A stretch of DNA of 64,000 bases from Bacteroidales bacterium (GTDB taxonomy: Bacteria > Bacteroidota > Bacteroidia > Bacteroidales > Prolixibacteraceae). This document shows positions 34,083 to 44,125 of the stretch, in pieces. Numbering within the stretch: the first letter of the stretch is position 1; each line of letters starts with the position of its first letter. The position numbers and the translations under genes are program-made. The stretch lies in contig JAAYDJ010000017.1 in NCBI GenBank assembly GCA_012729335.1, forward strand, positions 62,001-126,000, written 5' to 3'. The notes under the pieces are model-generated. The model saw only the letters and a program-made list of their open reading frames with translations. It was not told where the DNA came from and searched no databases.

Positions 34083-35423
34083 ATGAAGAGACTCATCCAA
34101 CGTTACCTGCACGACATCCACATTGGGATTGAAGCGATTCAAACCAATAAAATCAAATCCCTGCTCACCGCCCTGGGGATCATTTTCGGGGTGGCTGCCG
34201 TGATCAGTATGCTGGCCATCGGCAACGGGGCCGAACATGAGATCCTGGAGCAGATAAAGATGGTTGGGGTGAACAACATCATCATCTCACCATCGACCAC
34301 CACCGTGGAAGGGGATGGCGACACCAGCCAGCCTGCCGGTGAAGAAACCGCCGCCGGGAAAAAGAAGTTCTCACGGGGGCTCACCCTGCTCGACGCCGAG
34401 GCCATTGCCGAAGTAGTGCCCACCGTGGCCAGGGTCTGCCCTGTCATCTCCATCAATTACTCGGCGATCCTCAACGGCCGGAGCAAGCCCGTTACCCTCG
34501 AGGGCACCAACAACCATTATTTTGACCTCTTCAACATTTCGCTTCAGGCCGGGCAGGTCTTCAATGAAAGACAGCAGGAAAAGGGATACCCGGTGTGCAT
34601 CATCGGCGACAACATCAAAACCCTCTTTTTCGGGCAGGACGACCCCGTAGGGAAATACATCAAGGCAGGCGAGGTATGGCTGCAGGTCATCGGCGTTGTG
34701 GAGAGACGCGATTTTACCGCCTCGGCAAGCGATGAGATGGGCATCAGCAGTACCGACAACAAAATCTTCATTCCCGTAAAGACCATGTTGCTGCGTTTCA
34801 GAAACCGCTCCCTGGTCAGGGCCGATGAGATCGAAAGGCAGAGCAGCCAGAGCTCCGCCACTGGCAACGAAAACCGGCAGCAACTCGACAAAATCATCGT
34901 CCAGGTGAAGGAAACCGAACAGCTGACGGTCACCTCCCAGATCTTGAGCCGGCTGATGCTCCGCCGCCACAATAACCTCTACGACTTCGAGGTCACCATT
35001 CCCGAGCTGTTGCTCAAGCAGCAACAACGGACCAAGAATATCTTCAACATTGTGCTGGGGGTGATTGCCGGGATTTCGCTGATCGTCGGAGGGATCGGCA
35101 TCATGAACATCATGCTTTCGAGCGTGATGGAGCGTATCCGCGAGATCGGGCTGCGCCAGGCCATCGGCGCTTCCCGCAAGGATATTATCGTCCAGTTTCT
35201 GGCTGAATCTACCCTGATCAGTGTGGTGGGGGGCATCGCGGGAATCATCCTGGGAGTCGCTCTCTCCATGATCATCACCGTCGTATTTGACATCAAAACC
35301 ATCGTTTCCCTGTTTTCCATCGTCATTGCCTTCGGGGTGTCGGCGCTGGTGGGCATCACATTCGGATACCTGCCCGCAAAGAGAGCTTCCGACCAGGATC
35401 CCGTGGAATCACTGCGGCAATAA
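34083..35423 (+). CDS. MacB-type ABC transporter permease without ATPase domain
   Basis: A 446-residue permease with four membrane spans: one near residues 20-40, then three in the C-terminal FtsX domain (about 325-440). Between them is a MacB_PCD-type periplasmic domain (about 45-300). MacB proper carries an N-terminal ABC ATPase; this protein has none and begins directly at the first membrane helix, and no ATPase is encoded next to it. It probably needs an ATPase from elsewhere in the genome. Expected role: extrusion of peptides, lipids or small molecules from the periplasm. Second gene of the operon. Confidence 0.92.
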   Translation: MKRLIQRYLHDIHIGIEAIQTNKIKSLLTALGIIFGVAAVISMLAIGNGAEHEILEQIKMVGVNNIIISPSTTTVEGDGDTSQPAGEETAAGKKKFSRGLTLLDAEAIAEVVPTVARVCPVISINYSAILNGRSKPVTLEGTNNHYFDLFNISLQAGQVFNERQQEKGYPVCIIGDNIKTLFFGQDDPVGKYIKAGEVWLQVIGVVERRDFTASASDEMGISSTDNKIFIPVKTMLLRFRNRSLVRADEIERQSSQSSATGNENRQQLDKIIVQVKETEQLTVTSQILSRLMLRRHNNLYDFEVTIPELLLKQQQRTKNIFNIVLGVIAGISLIVGGIGIMNIMLSSVMERIREIGLRQAIGASRKDIIVQFLAESTLISVVGGIAGIILGVALSMIITVVFDIKTIVSLFSIVIAFGVSALVGITFGYLPAKRASDQDPVESLRQ

Positions 35424-35441
35424 CCGTTTGAACTACCCGAC

Positions 35442-36926
35442 ATGAAAGCATCCAGAATATTGTTCATGATCCCTCTGCTGGCCGTCCTATCTGGTTTTGC
35501 CCAGCAGGAGACCAGGGCCCTGACCCTGCAGGAAGTGATCGACATCGCTTCCCGCCAGTCGCTCGACGCCTTCAGAAACAAAAACATGTTCCTCTATAAT
35601 TACTGGGAATTCAGGAATTTCAAGGCCGACAGGCTGCCCTCGCTCAGCTTCGAAGCCACTCCCTTCGACTTCAACCGGTCGATGCAGAAGGTTTACAATT
35701 ATGACCTGAACCGCGATGAGTACAAGCCCAGGGAGTTTTTCAACTCGGACATGGCGCTGGCCCTTTCCCAGAATGTGGGATTCACGGGGGGGCGTATATT
35801 TGCCCAGTCGGAGCTGAACTTCACCCGCAACTGGGGTGGTGATGACATCACCTCCTTCAGTTCCACGCCGGTGAGCATCGGGTACAGCCAGTCATTGAAC
35901 GGCTACAACGCGCAGAAATGGCTGGCCCGCATCGAGCCCGTCAAGTTTGAAAAGGCCAAAAAGGAGTTTATCCAGGCCCGGGAGGAGCTGGCCCTGAAAG
36001 CCACGCGCCGCTTTTTCGACCTGGTCGACGCCCAGATAGAAGTGACCATTGCCACCACCAATCTGGCCAATGCCGATACCCTTTACCGCATTGGGCAGGG
36101 GCGGTTCCAGGCGGGAACGGTCACCCAGGATGAGTTGCTCAACCTGGAACTGGGCTTTATGAATGCCAAGCTGGCCCTGAACCGCTCCAACCTCGGCCTG
36201 GAACGGGCCCGCGCCGACCTCAACTCCTTTCTGGGATTCGAGAAAAACGCCCGCATCGAATGCATCGTACCGGCCTCCCTGCCCGAACTCCGCATCGACG
36301 CCCCGGAAGCCCTGGGCATGGCCATCGCCAACAACCCCGACATCATCAACCATACCCAGCGGCTCCTCGAGGAAGACCGCAGAGTCAAGCAGGCCGAAGC
36401 CCAAAGCGGCTTCAACGCCGACCTTTACGCCCTCTATGGCCTGAACCAGAACGCCGAGAAATTCAGCGAAGTATACCTCGACCCCCTCGAAAGGCAACGC
36501 CTCAGGGTCGGCGTGAACATCCCCATCCTCGACTGGGGAAGACGCAAGGGACAACTCTCCATGGCCAGATCCAACCGCGAGGTGGTCCGTATCAGCATCA
36601 ACCAGGAACGGATCGATTTCGAGCAGAACATCATCATGAACGTCATGGAGTTCAACCTTCAGGGAGAACAGGTCAAGAATACCGCCAAAGCCGACACCAT
36701 CGCCAAAATGGGATTCGAGGTGACCAAACAGCGGTTTCTCATCGGCAAACTCGACGTGACCAAACTCAACCTGGCCCGCAACGACCAGGAACAGGCCCGC
36801 CGCGCATATATCAATGCCCTGCGCTCCTACTGGTCCTATTTCTACACCCTGCGGCAACTCACCCTCTTCGACTTTGAAAAAAGAATCACCCTGGCCGAAG
36901 ATTTTGACAAACTGATCAACGACTAA
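35442..36926 (+). CDS. TolC-family outer-membrane channel
   Basis: A 494-residue protein with a signal peptide (ends near SGFAQ) and the doubled outer-membrane efflux repeat pattern (about 55-260 and 290-480), with long helices such as ELNFTRNW and AQAGTVTQDELLNLELGFMNAKLALNRS. Trimeric TolC forms the exit duct of tripartite exporters. It starts 18 bp after the permease and ends 3 bp before the second adaptor, which supports a single operon. Confidence 0.92.
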   Translation: MKASRILFMIPLLAVLSGFAQQETRALTLQEVIDIASRQSLDAFRNKNMFLYNYWEFRNFKADRLPSLSFEATPFDFNRSMQKVYNYDLNRDEYKPREFFNSDMALALSQNVGFTGGRIFAQSELNFTRNWGGDDITSFSSTPVSIGYSQSLNGYNAQKWLARIEPVKFEKAKKEFIQAREELALKATRRFFDLVDAQIEVTIATTNLANADTLYRIGQGRFQAGTVTQDELLNLELGFMNAKLALNRSNLGLERARADLNSFLGFEKNARIECIVPASLPELRIDAPEALGMAIANNPDIINHTQRLLEEDRRVKQAEAQSGFNADLYALYGLNQNAEKFSEVYLDPLERQRLRVGVNIPILDWGRRKGQLSMARSNREVVRISINQERIDFEQNIIMNVMEFNLQGEQVKNTAKADTIAKMGFEVTKQRFLIGKLDVTKLNLARNDQEQARRAYINALRSYWSYFYTLRQLTLFDFEKRITLAEDFDKLIND

Positions 36927-36929
36927 GGC

Positions 36930-38186
36930 ATGAAGCATATTCTACATAAATACAGGTGGGTCTTCGGGGTGGCCCTTCTGCTCCTGGTGGCGGGAACCGG
37001 CTGGTTCATCCACCGCTCCCGGATCATGCAGTCGGTTTACGTGGTCAAAAAGGGGAATTTTGAAAAAATCATCGAAACCAAAGGGGAGATTCACGGGAAG
37101 AAGGCCATCAACATCGTCCTTGACGATATCTTCAAGGATTCCGACCTCCAGGTATGGGAATTCAGAATCAAGGATATGGTCCCTGAGGGGACCATCGTAA
37201 AAAAGGGGGATTGGGTGGCCACCCTCGACCAGGTGAACCTCAACCAGCGGATACAGATCAACAGGGAACAGATGGATGTGAGGCAGGCCCAGCTCAATGA
37301 TGCCCGAATCGACTCGGCACTTACCCTTTCACAGATCAGACAGCGGATCGCCCAGCTCGAATTCGACCTCCGTTACCGGGATCTCGACCTGCAGCAATCC
37401 AAATACGAATCCCCCGCCTACCAGCGGAAGATGCAAACCGCGTACAACCAGACCCTGCGGCAGATTGAAAGGCAGAAACGGGATTATGAACTCAGGAAGA
37501 TGGATTTGGAAGCACGCACACGCAGGAACGAAGACCGGTATAATTATCACCGCGACACCGATGTCAAGTTGCAGAAGGCGCTGGAGGCCACCAACATCAC
37601 CGCCCCCGAGGCGGGAATGGTCATCTATGCCCGGGTTCGCGGAAACCGCAAGATCCGCATCGGCGACGAAGTGGGTCCCTGGAGGCCGGTGATCGCCACC
37701 CTTCCTGACCTCTCTGTACTGATTTCGGAAACCTTTGTCGCGGAAATAGACATTGCCAAGGTAAAACCTGGCGACAGCGCCCGCATCACCGTTGACGCCC
37801 TGCCGGGTCTTACCTTCCCCGGAACAGTCAGTACCATCGCCAACATCGGGCAGGAACTCCAGGGCGCCGATTCAAAGGTTTTTGCCGTGACCATCGACCT
37901 CTCCCACAGTGATAAGAAACTGCTCCCCGGCATGACCAGCAACAACCAGATCATCGTCGAACAGGTCCCCGACCAGCTCCTCATCCCCAGGAAATGCCTC
38001 TTCCTCGAAGAGGGCCAAACGATCGTTTATCTGAAAAGCGAAGGGAAGATCTGGAAGAAAAGGGTCACCACAGGCCCCGAGAACGACGAAATGGTGGTGA
38101 TCACCCATGGGCTGAGCGATAAGGACCGGATTCTGAATCACCCGCCAGGGGAGGGCGAAAAGGTGGAAGGATTCTACGGAGGTTAA
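36930..38186 (+). CDS. HlyD/MacA-type periplasmic adaptor (second of two)
   Basis: A 418-residue adaptor, paralogous to the first: membrane anchor (about 9-28), long coiled-coil hairpin (about 105-205), and the same APEAGMVIYA and PVIATLPDLS motifs in the lipoyl-like and barrel domains, but without the disordered C-terminal tail. Two different adaptors in one operon may form a mixed hexamer or serve different partners. It is the last gene of the operon. Confidence 0.92.
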   Translation: MKHILHKYRWVFGVALLLLVAGTGWFIHRSRIMQSVYVVKKGNFEKIIETKGEIHGKKAINIVLDDIFKDSDLQVWEFRIKDMVPEGTIVKKGDWVATLDQVNLNQRIQINREQMDVRQAQLNDARIDSALTLSQIRQRIAQLEFDLRYRDLDLQQSKYESPAYQRKMQTAYNQTLRQIERQKRDYELRKMDLEARTRRNEDRYNYHRDTDVKLQKALEATNITAPEAGMVIYARVRGNRKIRIGDEVGPWRPVIATLPDLSVLISETFVAEIDIAKVKPGDSARITVDALPGLTFPGTVSTIANIGQELQGADSKVFAVTIDLSHSDKKLLPGMTSNNQIIVEQVPDQLLIPRKCLFLEEGQTIVYLKSEGKIWKKRVTTGPENDEMVVITHGLSDKDRILNHPPGEGEKVEGFYGG

Positions 38187-38301
38187 CTTCCCGGAGTGTC
38201 ATTCCCTGCTTCGATGGAGTCAAACCTGACGCCCATCCCAGGGTCCCCCTGCAGCTGGAAGGATTATTCTGTTAAAGGAGAAAACGACCTCCATTTACTG
38301 A

Positions 38302-38631
38302 TCATGGCAGCATTGCGCAGAGCCTCGCGATTTCCGACTGCAACTCATCCAGTCCAAAGCTGCGGCTTTTTCGGATATATTCCCTCCCTTCAAAAAAAAC
38401 AAGAAGGGTGGGCACCGTAAACACCCGGTAACGTGCGGCCAGAGCAGGATGGGCATTGATCTCCACAAACACCCGTTCCATCTGCGGGAAGTGCGCGGCC
38501 GCCATCTCTCCCACCCTGGGCTTCAGCACCTTGCATACCTGACACTCCTCCGTGCTGAAATAGGCCAGCAGGGCAGGCTTCTGCTCAAGGAGGGCGTCGA
38601 ATGCCTCGTGGGAGGTGATGGTTCTGAACAT
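38302..38631 (-). CDS. Thioredoxin-like protein, CQVC active site
   Basis: A 109-residue single thioredoxin fold. The active-site pair is Cys30-Gln-Val-Cys33, unlike the classic CGPC, and the cis-Pro appears in FTVPTLLVF. There is no signal peptide, so it works in the cytoplasm, probably as a thiol reductase. It is the last gene of the tight porV-ispF-CoA-binding-thioredoxin run, one base after the CoA-binding gene. Confidence 0.88.
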   Translation of the reverse strand: MFRTITSHEAFDALLEQKPALLAYFSTEECQVCKVLKPRVGEMAAAHFPQMERVFVEINAHPALAARYRVFTVPTLLVFFEGREYIRKSRSFGLDELQSEIARLCAMLP

Positions 38632-38632
38632 C

Positions 38633-38995
38633 TTAGTACTGGTTTGTTGCCAGCAGCACCAGGGTGCATGCTTCTTCGGTCATTATTCCCGCATGGTTCA
38701 GCAAACGGGCAAATTCAGGATTTTCGGTGCCCGGGTTGAAGATGACCCGCCGGGGCTTCAACGTCGCAACATAGTCGTAATAACCGGGCTGGTGCCGGGA
38801 TCCGACATAGAAGGTCACCGTGTCAAAATCATGGTCTCCGGGCCGTTCTGTGACAATCGGGGTATCGCCGGCCTTACCCGGCCTCAGGCCGAGGGCGGTA
38901 ACAGGATGCCCATGGTGGCTGAGCGCCAGCACGGCCTTGTGGGCATACCGCTCGGGATTGGGGGAAGCCCCGATGACCAGGGTCTTTTTCTTCAT
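38633..38995 (-). CDS. CoA-binding domain protein (YccU-like)
   Basis: A 120-residue single Rossmann-type CoA-binding domain: LVIGASPNPERYAHKAV at the start and FNPGTENPEFARLLNHAGI in the second half, both typical of the CoA_binding_2 family. The fold is that of the N-terminal part of succinyl-CoA synthetase alpha. Function is not known. It sits 3 bp after ispF and one base before the thioredoxin gene. Confidence 0.87.
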   Translation of the reverse strand: MKKKTLVIGASPNPERYAHKAVLALSHHGHPVTALGLRPGKAGDTPIVTERPGDHDFDTVTFYVGSRHQPGYYDYVATLKPRRVIFNPGTENPEFARLLNHAGIMTEEACTLVLLATNQY

Positions 38996-38998
38996 CCT

Positions 38999-39478
38999 TT
39001 ACCTATTTTCAAGAAGGACCACGGCATAGGCGGTCACCCCTTCGCGGCGCCCCTCATACCCCAGTTTTTCCGTGGTGGTGGCCTTCACCGACACCCGGTC
39101 GGCAGAAATGCCCAGGATGCCCGCCATCACCTCCTCCATCCGGGCAATGTAAGGTCTTATCCTGGGTTGCTGAAGACATAGGGTCATGTCCGCATTGACC
39201 ACCGACCACCCCTGTCCGGCAATCAGCCGGCCACAGCGACCTAGAAGTTCCTTCGAGTCAATATCCTTGAATTCACCTGAGGTATCGGGAAAATTGGAAC
39301 CGATGTCGCCCAGCTTGGCTGCCCCCAAAAGGGCATCGCACAGGGCGTGCAACAACACATCGCCATCGGAGTGGGCAACCGTTCCCAGATCGGAAGGGAT
39401 CAGGATCCCTCCCAGCCAGAGGGTCTCCCCCGGAGCCAGCCGGTGCACATCCACTCCAAAACCAATCCGCTGTCCCAT
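38999..39478 (-). CDS. ispF: 2-C-methyl-D-erythritol 2,4-cyclodiphosphate synthase
   Basis: A 159-residue enzyme of the MEP isoprenoid pathway that cyclises CDP-ME 2-phosphate with loss of CMP. It shows GFGVDVHRL (zinc ligands Asp and His) and HSDGDVLLHALCDALLGA near residues 32-50. The frame extends 63 bp further upstream, but that would run into porV; the ATG at 39478 gives the family's normal start and length and leaves a one-base gap to the porV stop. Confidence 0.95.
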   Translation of the reverse strand: MGQRIGFGVDVHRLAPGETLWLGGILIPSDLGTVAHSDGDVLLHALCDALLGAAKLGDIGSNFPDTSGEFKDIDSKELLGRCGRLIAGQGWSVVNADMTLCLQQPRIRPYIARMEEVMAGILGISADRVSVKATTTEKLGYEGRREGVTAYAVVLLENR

Positions 39479-39479
39479 C

Positions 39480-40664
39480 CTATTTCTGTCCGCTGAAGGC
39501 ATCCACATCAAATGAGAGCGTAAACCTGAGCGTATTCTCAAGCGGATGGTTTCTCACAATAGGTAAGAGATAGGCAAAATCAAGGGAAAAAACGTTCAGT
39601 TTCAATCCGGCGCCGGCCGTCATGAACTTACGGTTACCCTTGTTCTCATGCTCATAAAAATAGCCGGCACGCAACGCAAACTGCTTGTTGTACCAGTACT
39701 CGACACCGGCAGAAAGGGTCACCTCCTGCAGCTCTTCCTTAAAGCCGCCGGGAGCGTCAGTGAATGAGGAGAACATTCCCCCCACCACCGATTTGTCGGA
39801 GTTAATGCCCCCGGGGAAAAGGATGGCGTCAGGATCGTAGTAGGTCGCTGAATCGTGGGGTGGCGTGGGTACGAGCAACTTGTTGATATCGGCCGCAAAG
39901 GTAAACGTGTTGTAATCGTCAAGTTCAGTGGTATAGGCGATCCCCAGCTTCATGTTGGTGGGAATGAAATCCTTGATTTCCCCGTCGGTATAGGAGATCT
40001 TGGCCCCGATATTCTGGATGTTGATCCCTGCCGAGAAGATGTTTTCTGACCGGTTCATCTGGAATTCATTCCGGTAATAAAAAGAAACGTCGGCGGCATA
40101 GGAGTTTCCGGCATGAGATTCCACACCGTTGATAAGTTGTCCGCCGGTCAGGTCAGAACGGATGTAGCGGATGGCCACGGCGCCTGCCCATCGGTCGGAG
40201 AGCAGCCTGGTGTACCCCAGGTCAAAGGCAAACTCATTGGGACTCTGCTGACCGATATAGGTGGCGTATTCATCGGTAAAGACGATGTCGCCCAGAGCGA
40301 AATAACGGAGGGAGGCGCTGACGGTCTGGTACTCGTCAAGCTTCTTATAGCCCACCAGGTAGGCCAGGTTGATGTCGTTGACCAGTGACCTGAGCCAGGG
40401 GGAGTAAGAAAGGGCGACCCCCATATCGCTTTCAATAAAGGCATACTTGGCGGGGTTCCAGTGCTGTGCGTTCACGTCAGGGGAGGTGGCCACCCCTGCA
40501 TCACCCAGTCCGGCAGCCCGGGAATCAGGGGCGATGGTCAGAAAAGGAACCCCCGTGGTGATCACATTGGCCCCGGTATAGGTATACTGCTGGGCATTCA
40601 GGCTTCCGGCACTTACGGCAACCCACACTGCCAACAGTGCGGCGAATCTCAATAATCTGGTCAT
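39480..40664 (-). CDS. porV: Type IX secretion outer-membrane shuttle protein PorV
   Basis: A 394-residue FadL-like barrel with signal peptide (ends SLNAQ). PorV features include TGVPFLTIAPDSRAAGLGDAGVATSPDVNAQHWNPAKYAF near the N terminus of the mature protein and ADFGAYL-like barrel end (TLRFTLSF). PorV delivers cargo with C-terminal signals from the SprA/Sov translocon to the PorU sortase. The frame allows an ATG at 40688, but the -7 box at 40686-40693 would overlap it, so the start is set at 40664. It heads a four-gene run with ispF. Confidence 0.93.
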   Translation of the reverse strand: MTRLLRFAALLAVWVAVSAGSLNAQQYTYTGANVITTGVPFLTIAPDSRAAGLGDAGVATSPDVNAQHWNPAKYAFIESDMGVALSYSPWLRSLVNDINLAYLVGYKKLDEYQTVSASLRYFALGDIVFTDEYATYIGQQSPNEFAFDLGYTRLLSDRWAGAVAIRYIRSDLTGGQLINGVESHAGNSYAADVSFYYRNEFQMNRSENIFSAGINIQNIGAKISYTDGEIKDFIPTNMKLGIAYTTELDDYNTFTFAADINKLLVPTPPHDSATYYDPDAILFPGGINSDKSVVGGMFSSFTDAPGGFKEELQEVTLSAGVEYWYNKQFALRAGYFYEHENKGNRKFMTAGAGLKLNVFSLDFAYLLPIVRNHPLENTLRFTLSFDVDAFSGQK

Positions 40665-40685
40665 ATTCCGAAATTTCAAAGGGTG

Positions 40686-40693
40686 CAAAGATA
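40686..40693 (-). promoter_or_regulatory. -7 box of the porV-ispF operon
   Basis: Minus strand reads TATCTTTG, a full TAnnTTTG match. Transcription would start near 40679, which excludes the longer porV start. Confidence 0.6.
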
Positions 40694-40765
40694 AACTTTA
40701 TTTATTTCCGTTTTAAATACTGACTAAACGGACCGGCCGGAGAAAAATTATCTTCCGGCGCCAAA

Positions 40766-43700
40766 TTACCGGGAAAGAAACATCTTTCCGGCCCTGGAAG
40801 CGAGCTGCCCCGCGGAGGAACGGATCGTAATCCGGTAGAGATAAATGCCGCTGCGCAGGGAGAGACCCCTTTCCCGGGGATTCCACCGCAGGGGATTGCT
40901 GCTGGTACCCACCGAGGATACCGAGGTCTGGTAACTGTCGACCCGCGTACCGGTCACGTCAAACACCTCAACAAGTGTCTTGAAAACCCCGTCGGGTTGG
41001 TTATGGGTAAAGATGAAATTGGTATGATCGTAAACCGGATTGGGGAAATTACTGAGGGTGCCGATATAGAAGTCACCGGAAACGACAAATTTGATTTCTG
41101 CGGCAGTGGCGTTGTTGGCCACATCCCACACCCTGAGCTGAAGGGTATGTTCGCCTACGGAAAGGTTCCGGAAGGGATAACGGATGATCCCCTTTGTGAA
41201 GTCATCCTTTGCCGCCTGGTAATAATCGTTAAGGATGATCACGTTGGAGAAATCGCCGTCGAGGATGGCCGTGATATCATGGCCGACGCCGGTGCCCACG
41301 GTATTAATGCCGTTCTCATCGGAAATCTCGGCAATCATCAGGGGGTTCTGGCTGGTTTCCCCGCCGTCGGCAAACCCGGGATCATCCATATAAAGCCTGA
41401 CTTCCGGCCCTTTCCTGTCGTCGACCTGGGTGGCCTGTGACCCTCCGATGACAAAATCCTCAAATGCCCCGTGGGCGTCACTTTCTCCGTTCTGGGCATA
41501 ATAAAGGATCTTTCCTGCCCCCAGGTTGTAGGAGATATCCTTGGGCACCACAAAACCGAAGGAAAACTCTCCGGCGGTCACCGTGGCCTCCCCCTTGTAA
41601 ATGATGCTGTTCTGAACCTTATAGCTGAAAGGGGAGGCTCCCCCATTGCCCAGGGTCTGCTGGCTCACCGCCTTGTCATAGACTACGGCGGTCACCACCC
41701 CGTTGAAGCCGGTGAGTTTCCTGCCCTGGTGGTCACTGACCTCCCCCCTGACGGTCACCCGGCTCAGGGCCTTCAGCGTATCGGTCACCGCTCCCGCGGT
41801 TTTCCCATTGAGGGCTGTGGTCACTACCTTGTACTTAGGGTAACTTAACCGCAGGGCCGGATCAGCCAACAGGGAAAAGTTACGCTTGTTCAGGGTGTTC
41901 AGGGTGTTGATTTTGGCAAGACGCATGATATCCCCCATCCTGAAATTCTCCCCCTGCTGATCCTTCTGAAACACATACTGATAAAAACTCCGGCTCAGCA
42001 GAAAATTGGAGTAGGCGTACACCACCCGTGTGGTGGAGAATAAGCCGATGCCGCCCCCGTTGGGATTCAGAAGAATATACTCCCCCGCCGAGGTTTCGGT
42101 ATCGTCAAACCGGCTGAACTCACAGGTGGCTGTCACAAAAATCGGCAGATTATTGGCATTGGACCAGGAATTGATCGCCGACACGTCAATGACCCTTTCA
42201 TCGGCCAGAAACCGGGCGTTGGCGTGCCCCACATAGTTGAGGATCAGCACACCGTTTTTGACCTGCCGGTTGATGGCCTCCACCACGCCAGGATACCGCT
42301 CTCCACCGGTGGTGGCCTGTTGGGGCCAGGCATCAAAATAAACCTTCTCGGTCTGAAACTCGCGGTGAAAGGCGTTGACCTGGTTGGCCAGCGCTTCCGA
42401 GTCTGACATGTGCAGGTTCCCGTCCTCATCATCCCCGATAAAGCAGAGGTTGGTACGCCAGATACCCAGCGATTCCGGGGAGTTGTATCCGAGGATCTTC
42501 CCGGTCACAATACCCGCCTCGTATACCGACGAAACCGGAAGCCGCCCGATGCCGATGTCGACCAAACCATTATACACACTCTCCCCCTCGTCAAGGATCA
42601 CAAAATAATCATCCGACACAAAAGAGGCGGTAGGCACCAGGGAGTTGTCGGACTGAAATGTGGGTATAAAGGCTTTATTGGCCCCGGTGATGTTCCGGTT
42701 GTCATAGCATCCGTCGCCGAAAAGAAGGACGTATTTTATCTTTTTGCTCCGGTCGTAGAACATTCTGATGAAGTTCCGGATAGCCGATGCGTCGGGGTTT
42801 CCCGACCCGAATTCATGATACACCTGGGAAGTGGTGACCACTTCCACCTGCATGCCGTCGGTGGTGCGGTGGAAATCGGCCACTTTGGTGGCATCACTGA
42901 GAAAATCGGGGTGGGTGATGATCACAAAATCGGGCACCGCCAGGCCATGGAGGTTCTGGTTGGGGATTTCCCCGGCCAGTACGGGCTCGGGAAAATTCCC
43001 GTCGGGCTTGAAAGCCAGGTATTCGCGAAGGCTTCCTGCCGGGCGGGTAAAGGAGAGCTGGGAACCCTGCAGTGTCGCGGGAATTTCAAACGGCTGCAGG
43101 GGATCGGTGATGTCAAAAATCCGGGCAGAGGCCGGGGCATTCTCGACGACAAACCGGGCCACCCGACCGGCGCCCATGCTTTGGGTATCTCTGAACAGGA
43201 GCTCATCGCCCGTCATCCTGAGCTGCCTGCGCCAGTTGACGGTGATGTGATCGAGGTAGCCCTCCGAAAGGGCGTTGGTGGCGCTATAGGTCAGGGAAAC
43301 CACCAGCGAGGCAGAGCCCGGAACCAGGGTATAGACCTTTTGCCGCTCGTCGGCATACAGGGAAGTTTCATTTTCCAGGCTGACGGCGTTGAAAGCCAGC
43401 GATTCCTGCCTGACCTGATTCAGGGTCACCTCAAAAGAGGAGACCAGCGGACTGCGCCCGACGCCCCTGACCAGCACCCTGGCCTGTTCGCCCGCAACGG
43501 GTTGATCCAGGGTCAGGGTAAAACTCCGGGTAGCCCCCGGTCCAAACTTCTCCCCAAACCACTGCTGACCCGACCTGATCAGATTGACCTTTTCGCTTTC
43601 ATAGCGCACCACATCATCAAAGGCGGTCACCGTATGGGTCACCTCTCCCGCCCCGGGAGCACCCGGTTCCACCTGAAAGGAAGTGCTCTCCTGCGTCAGA

Positions 43701-44125
43701 AAATAAAAACAGTCGTCGGAATAGGGATTCACGGTATGACGGAACAATCCCGCCCCAAGATCGTAACTCCACTTAACCGTTCCTGTGCTGAAGAAAAAAA
43801 GGCAGTCCCTGCCCGAAGAGTCCTTGCCACGCCAGATACGGTTCCGCGTCAGGTCGTCGGGTGGGGTCTCACCCAGATATTCGGTGATTTTAAATCCCCC
43901 GTTACCATAAACACTCACCTGCTCGGGAGAAGAAAACCCCCAGCTCCTGAGCTTTTCAAAAGTGATCTTGTGGATGCCCCTTTGGGTGGTTTTTATCTTC
44001 ACCCATTTCCCGCTGTTCAACACGGAACTCTCCTTCCAGGCCAACCCCTGCGGCGCAGTCCGGGCCTGCGGGGCCTTCCCCGGAAAGGGGATAAAAAGCA
44101 AAATGAGAAGTATAATCCTGTACAT
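40766..44125 (-). CDS. porU: Type IX secretion sortase PorU
   Basis: A 1119-residue gingipain-like (C25) cysteine transpeptidase. The signal peptide is MYRIILLILLFIPFPGKAPQA. The catalytic pair is His634 in NYVGHANARF and Cys668 in VTATCEFSRF; the spacing is nearly that of P. gingivalis PorU (His657, Cys690). The C terminus is a Por-tail-like domain ending GKMFLSR, as in known PorU. It removes C-terminal signals from type IX cargo and attaches A-LPS at the outer surface. The frame runs upstream to 44242 but the ATG at 44125 gives the signal peptide. It is 77 bp upstream of porV's promoter region. Confidence 0.94.
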   Translation of the reverse strand: MYRIILLILLFIPFPGKAPQARTAPQGLAWKESSVLNSGKWVKIKTTQRGIHKITFEKLRSWGFSSPEQVSVYGNGGFKITEYLGETPPDDLTRNRIWRGKDSSGRDCLFFFSTGTVKWSYDLGAGLFRHTVNPYSDDCFYFLTQESTSFQVEPGAPGAGEVTHTVTAFDDVVRYESEKVNLIRSGQQWFGEKFGPGATRSFTLTLDQPVAGEQARVLVRGVGRSPLVSSFEVTLNQVRQESLAFNAVSLENETSLYADERQKVYTLVPGSASLVVSLTYSATNALSEGYLDHITVNWRRQLRMTGDELLFRDTQSMGAGRVARFVVENAPASARIFDITDPLQPFEIPATLQGSQLSFTRPAGSLREYLAFKPDGNFPEPVLAGEIPNQNLHGLAVPDFVIITHPDFLSDATKVADFHRTTDGMQVEVVTTSQVYHEFGSGNPDASAIRNFIRMFYDRSKKIKYVLLFGDGCYDNRNITGANKAFIPTFQSDNSLVPTASFVSDDYFVILDEGESVYNGLVDIGIGRLPVSSVYEAGIVTGKILGYNSPESLGIWRTNLCFIGDDEDGNLHMSDSEALANQVNAFHREFQTEKVYFDAWPQQATTGGERYPGVVEAINRQVKNGVLILNYVGHANARFLADERVIDVSAINSWSNANNLPIFVTATCEFSRFDDTETSAGEYILLNPNGGGIGLFSTTRVVYAYSNFLLSRSFYQYVFQKDQQGENFRMGDIMRLAKINTLNTLNKRNFSLLADPALRLSYPKYKVVTTALNGKTAGAVTDTLKALSRVTVRGEVSDHQGRKLTGFNGVVTAVVYDKAVSQQTLGNGGASPFSYKVQNSIIYKGEATVTAGEFSFGFVVPKDISYNLGAGKILYYAQNGESDAHGAFEDFVIGGSQATQVDDRKGPEVRLYMDDPGFADGGETSQNPLMIAEISDENGINTVGTGVGHDITAILDGDFSNVIILNDYYQAAKDDFTKGIIRYPFRNLSVGEHTLQLRVWDVANNATAAEIKFVVSGDFYIGTLSNFPNPVYDHTNFIFTHNQPDGVFKTLVEVFDVTGTRVDSYQTSVSSVGTSSNPLRWNPRERGLSLRSGIYLYRITIRSSAGQLASRAGKMFLSR

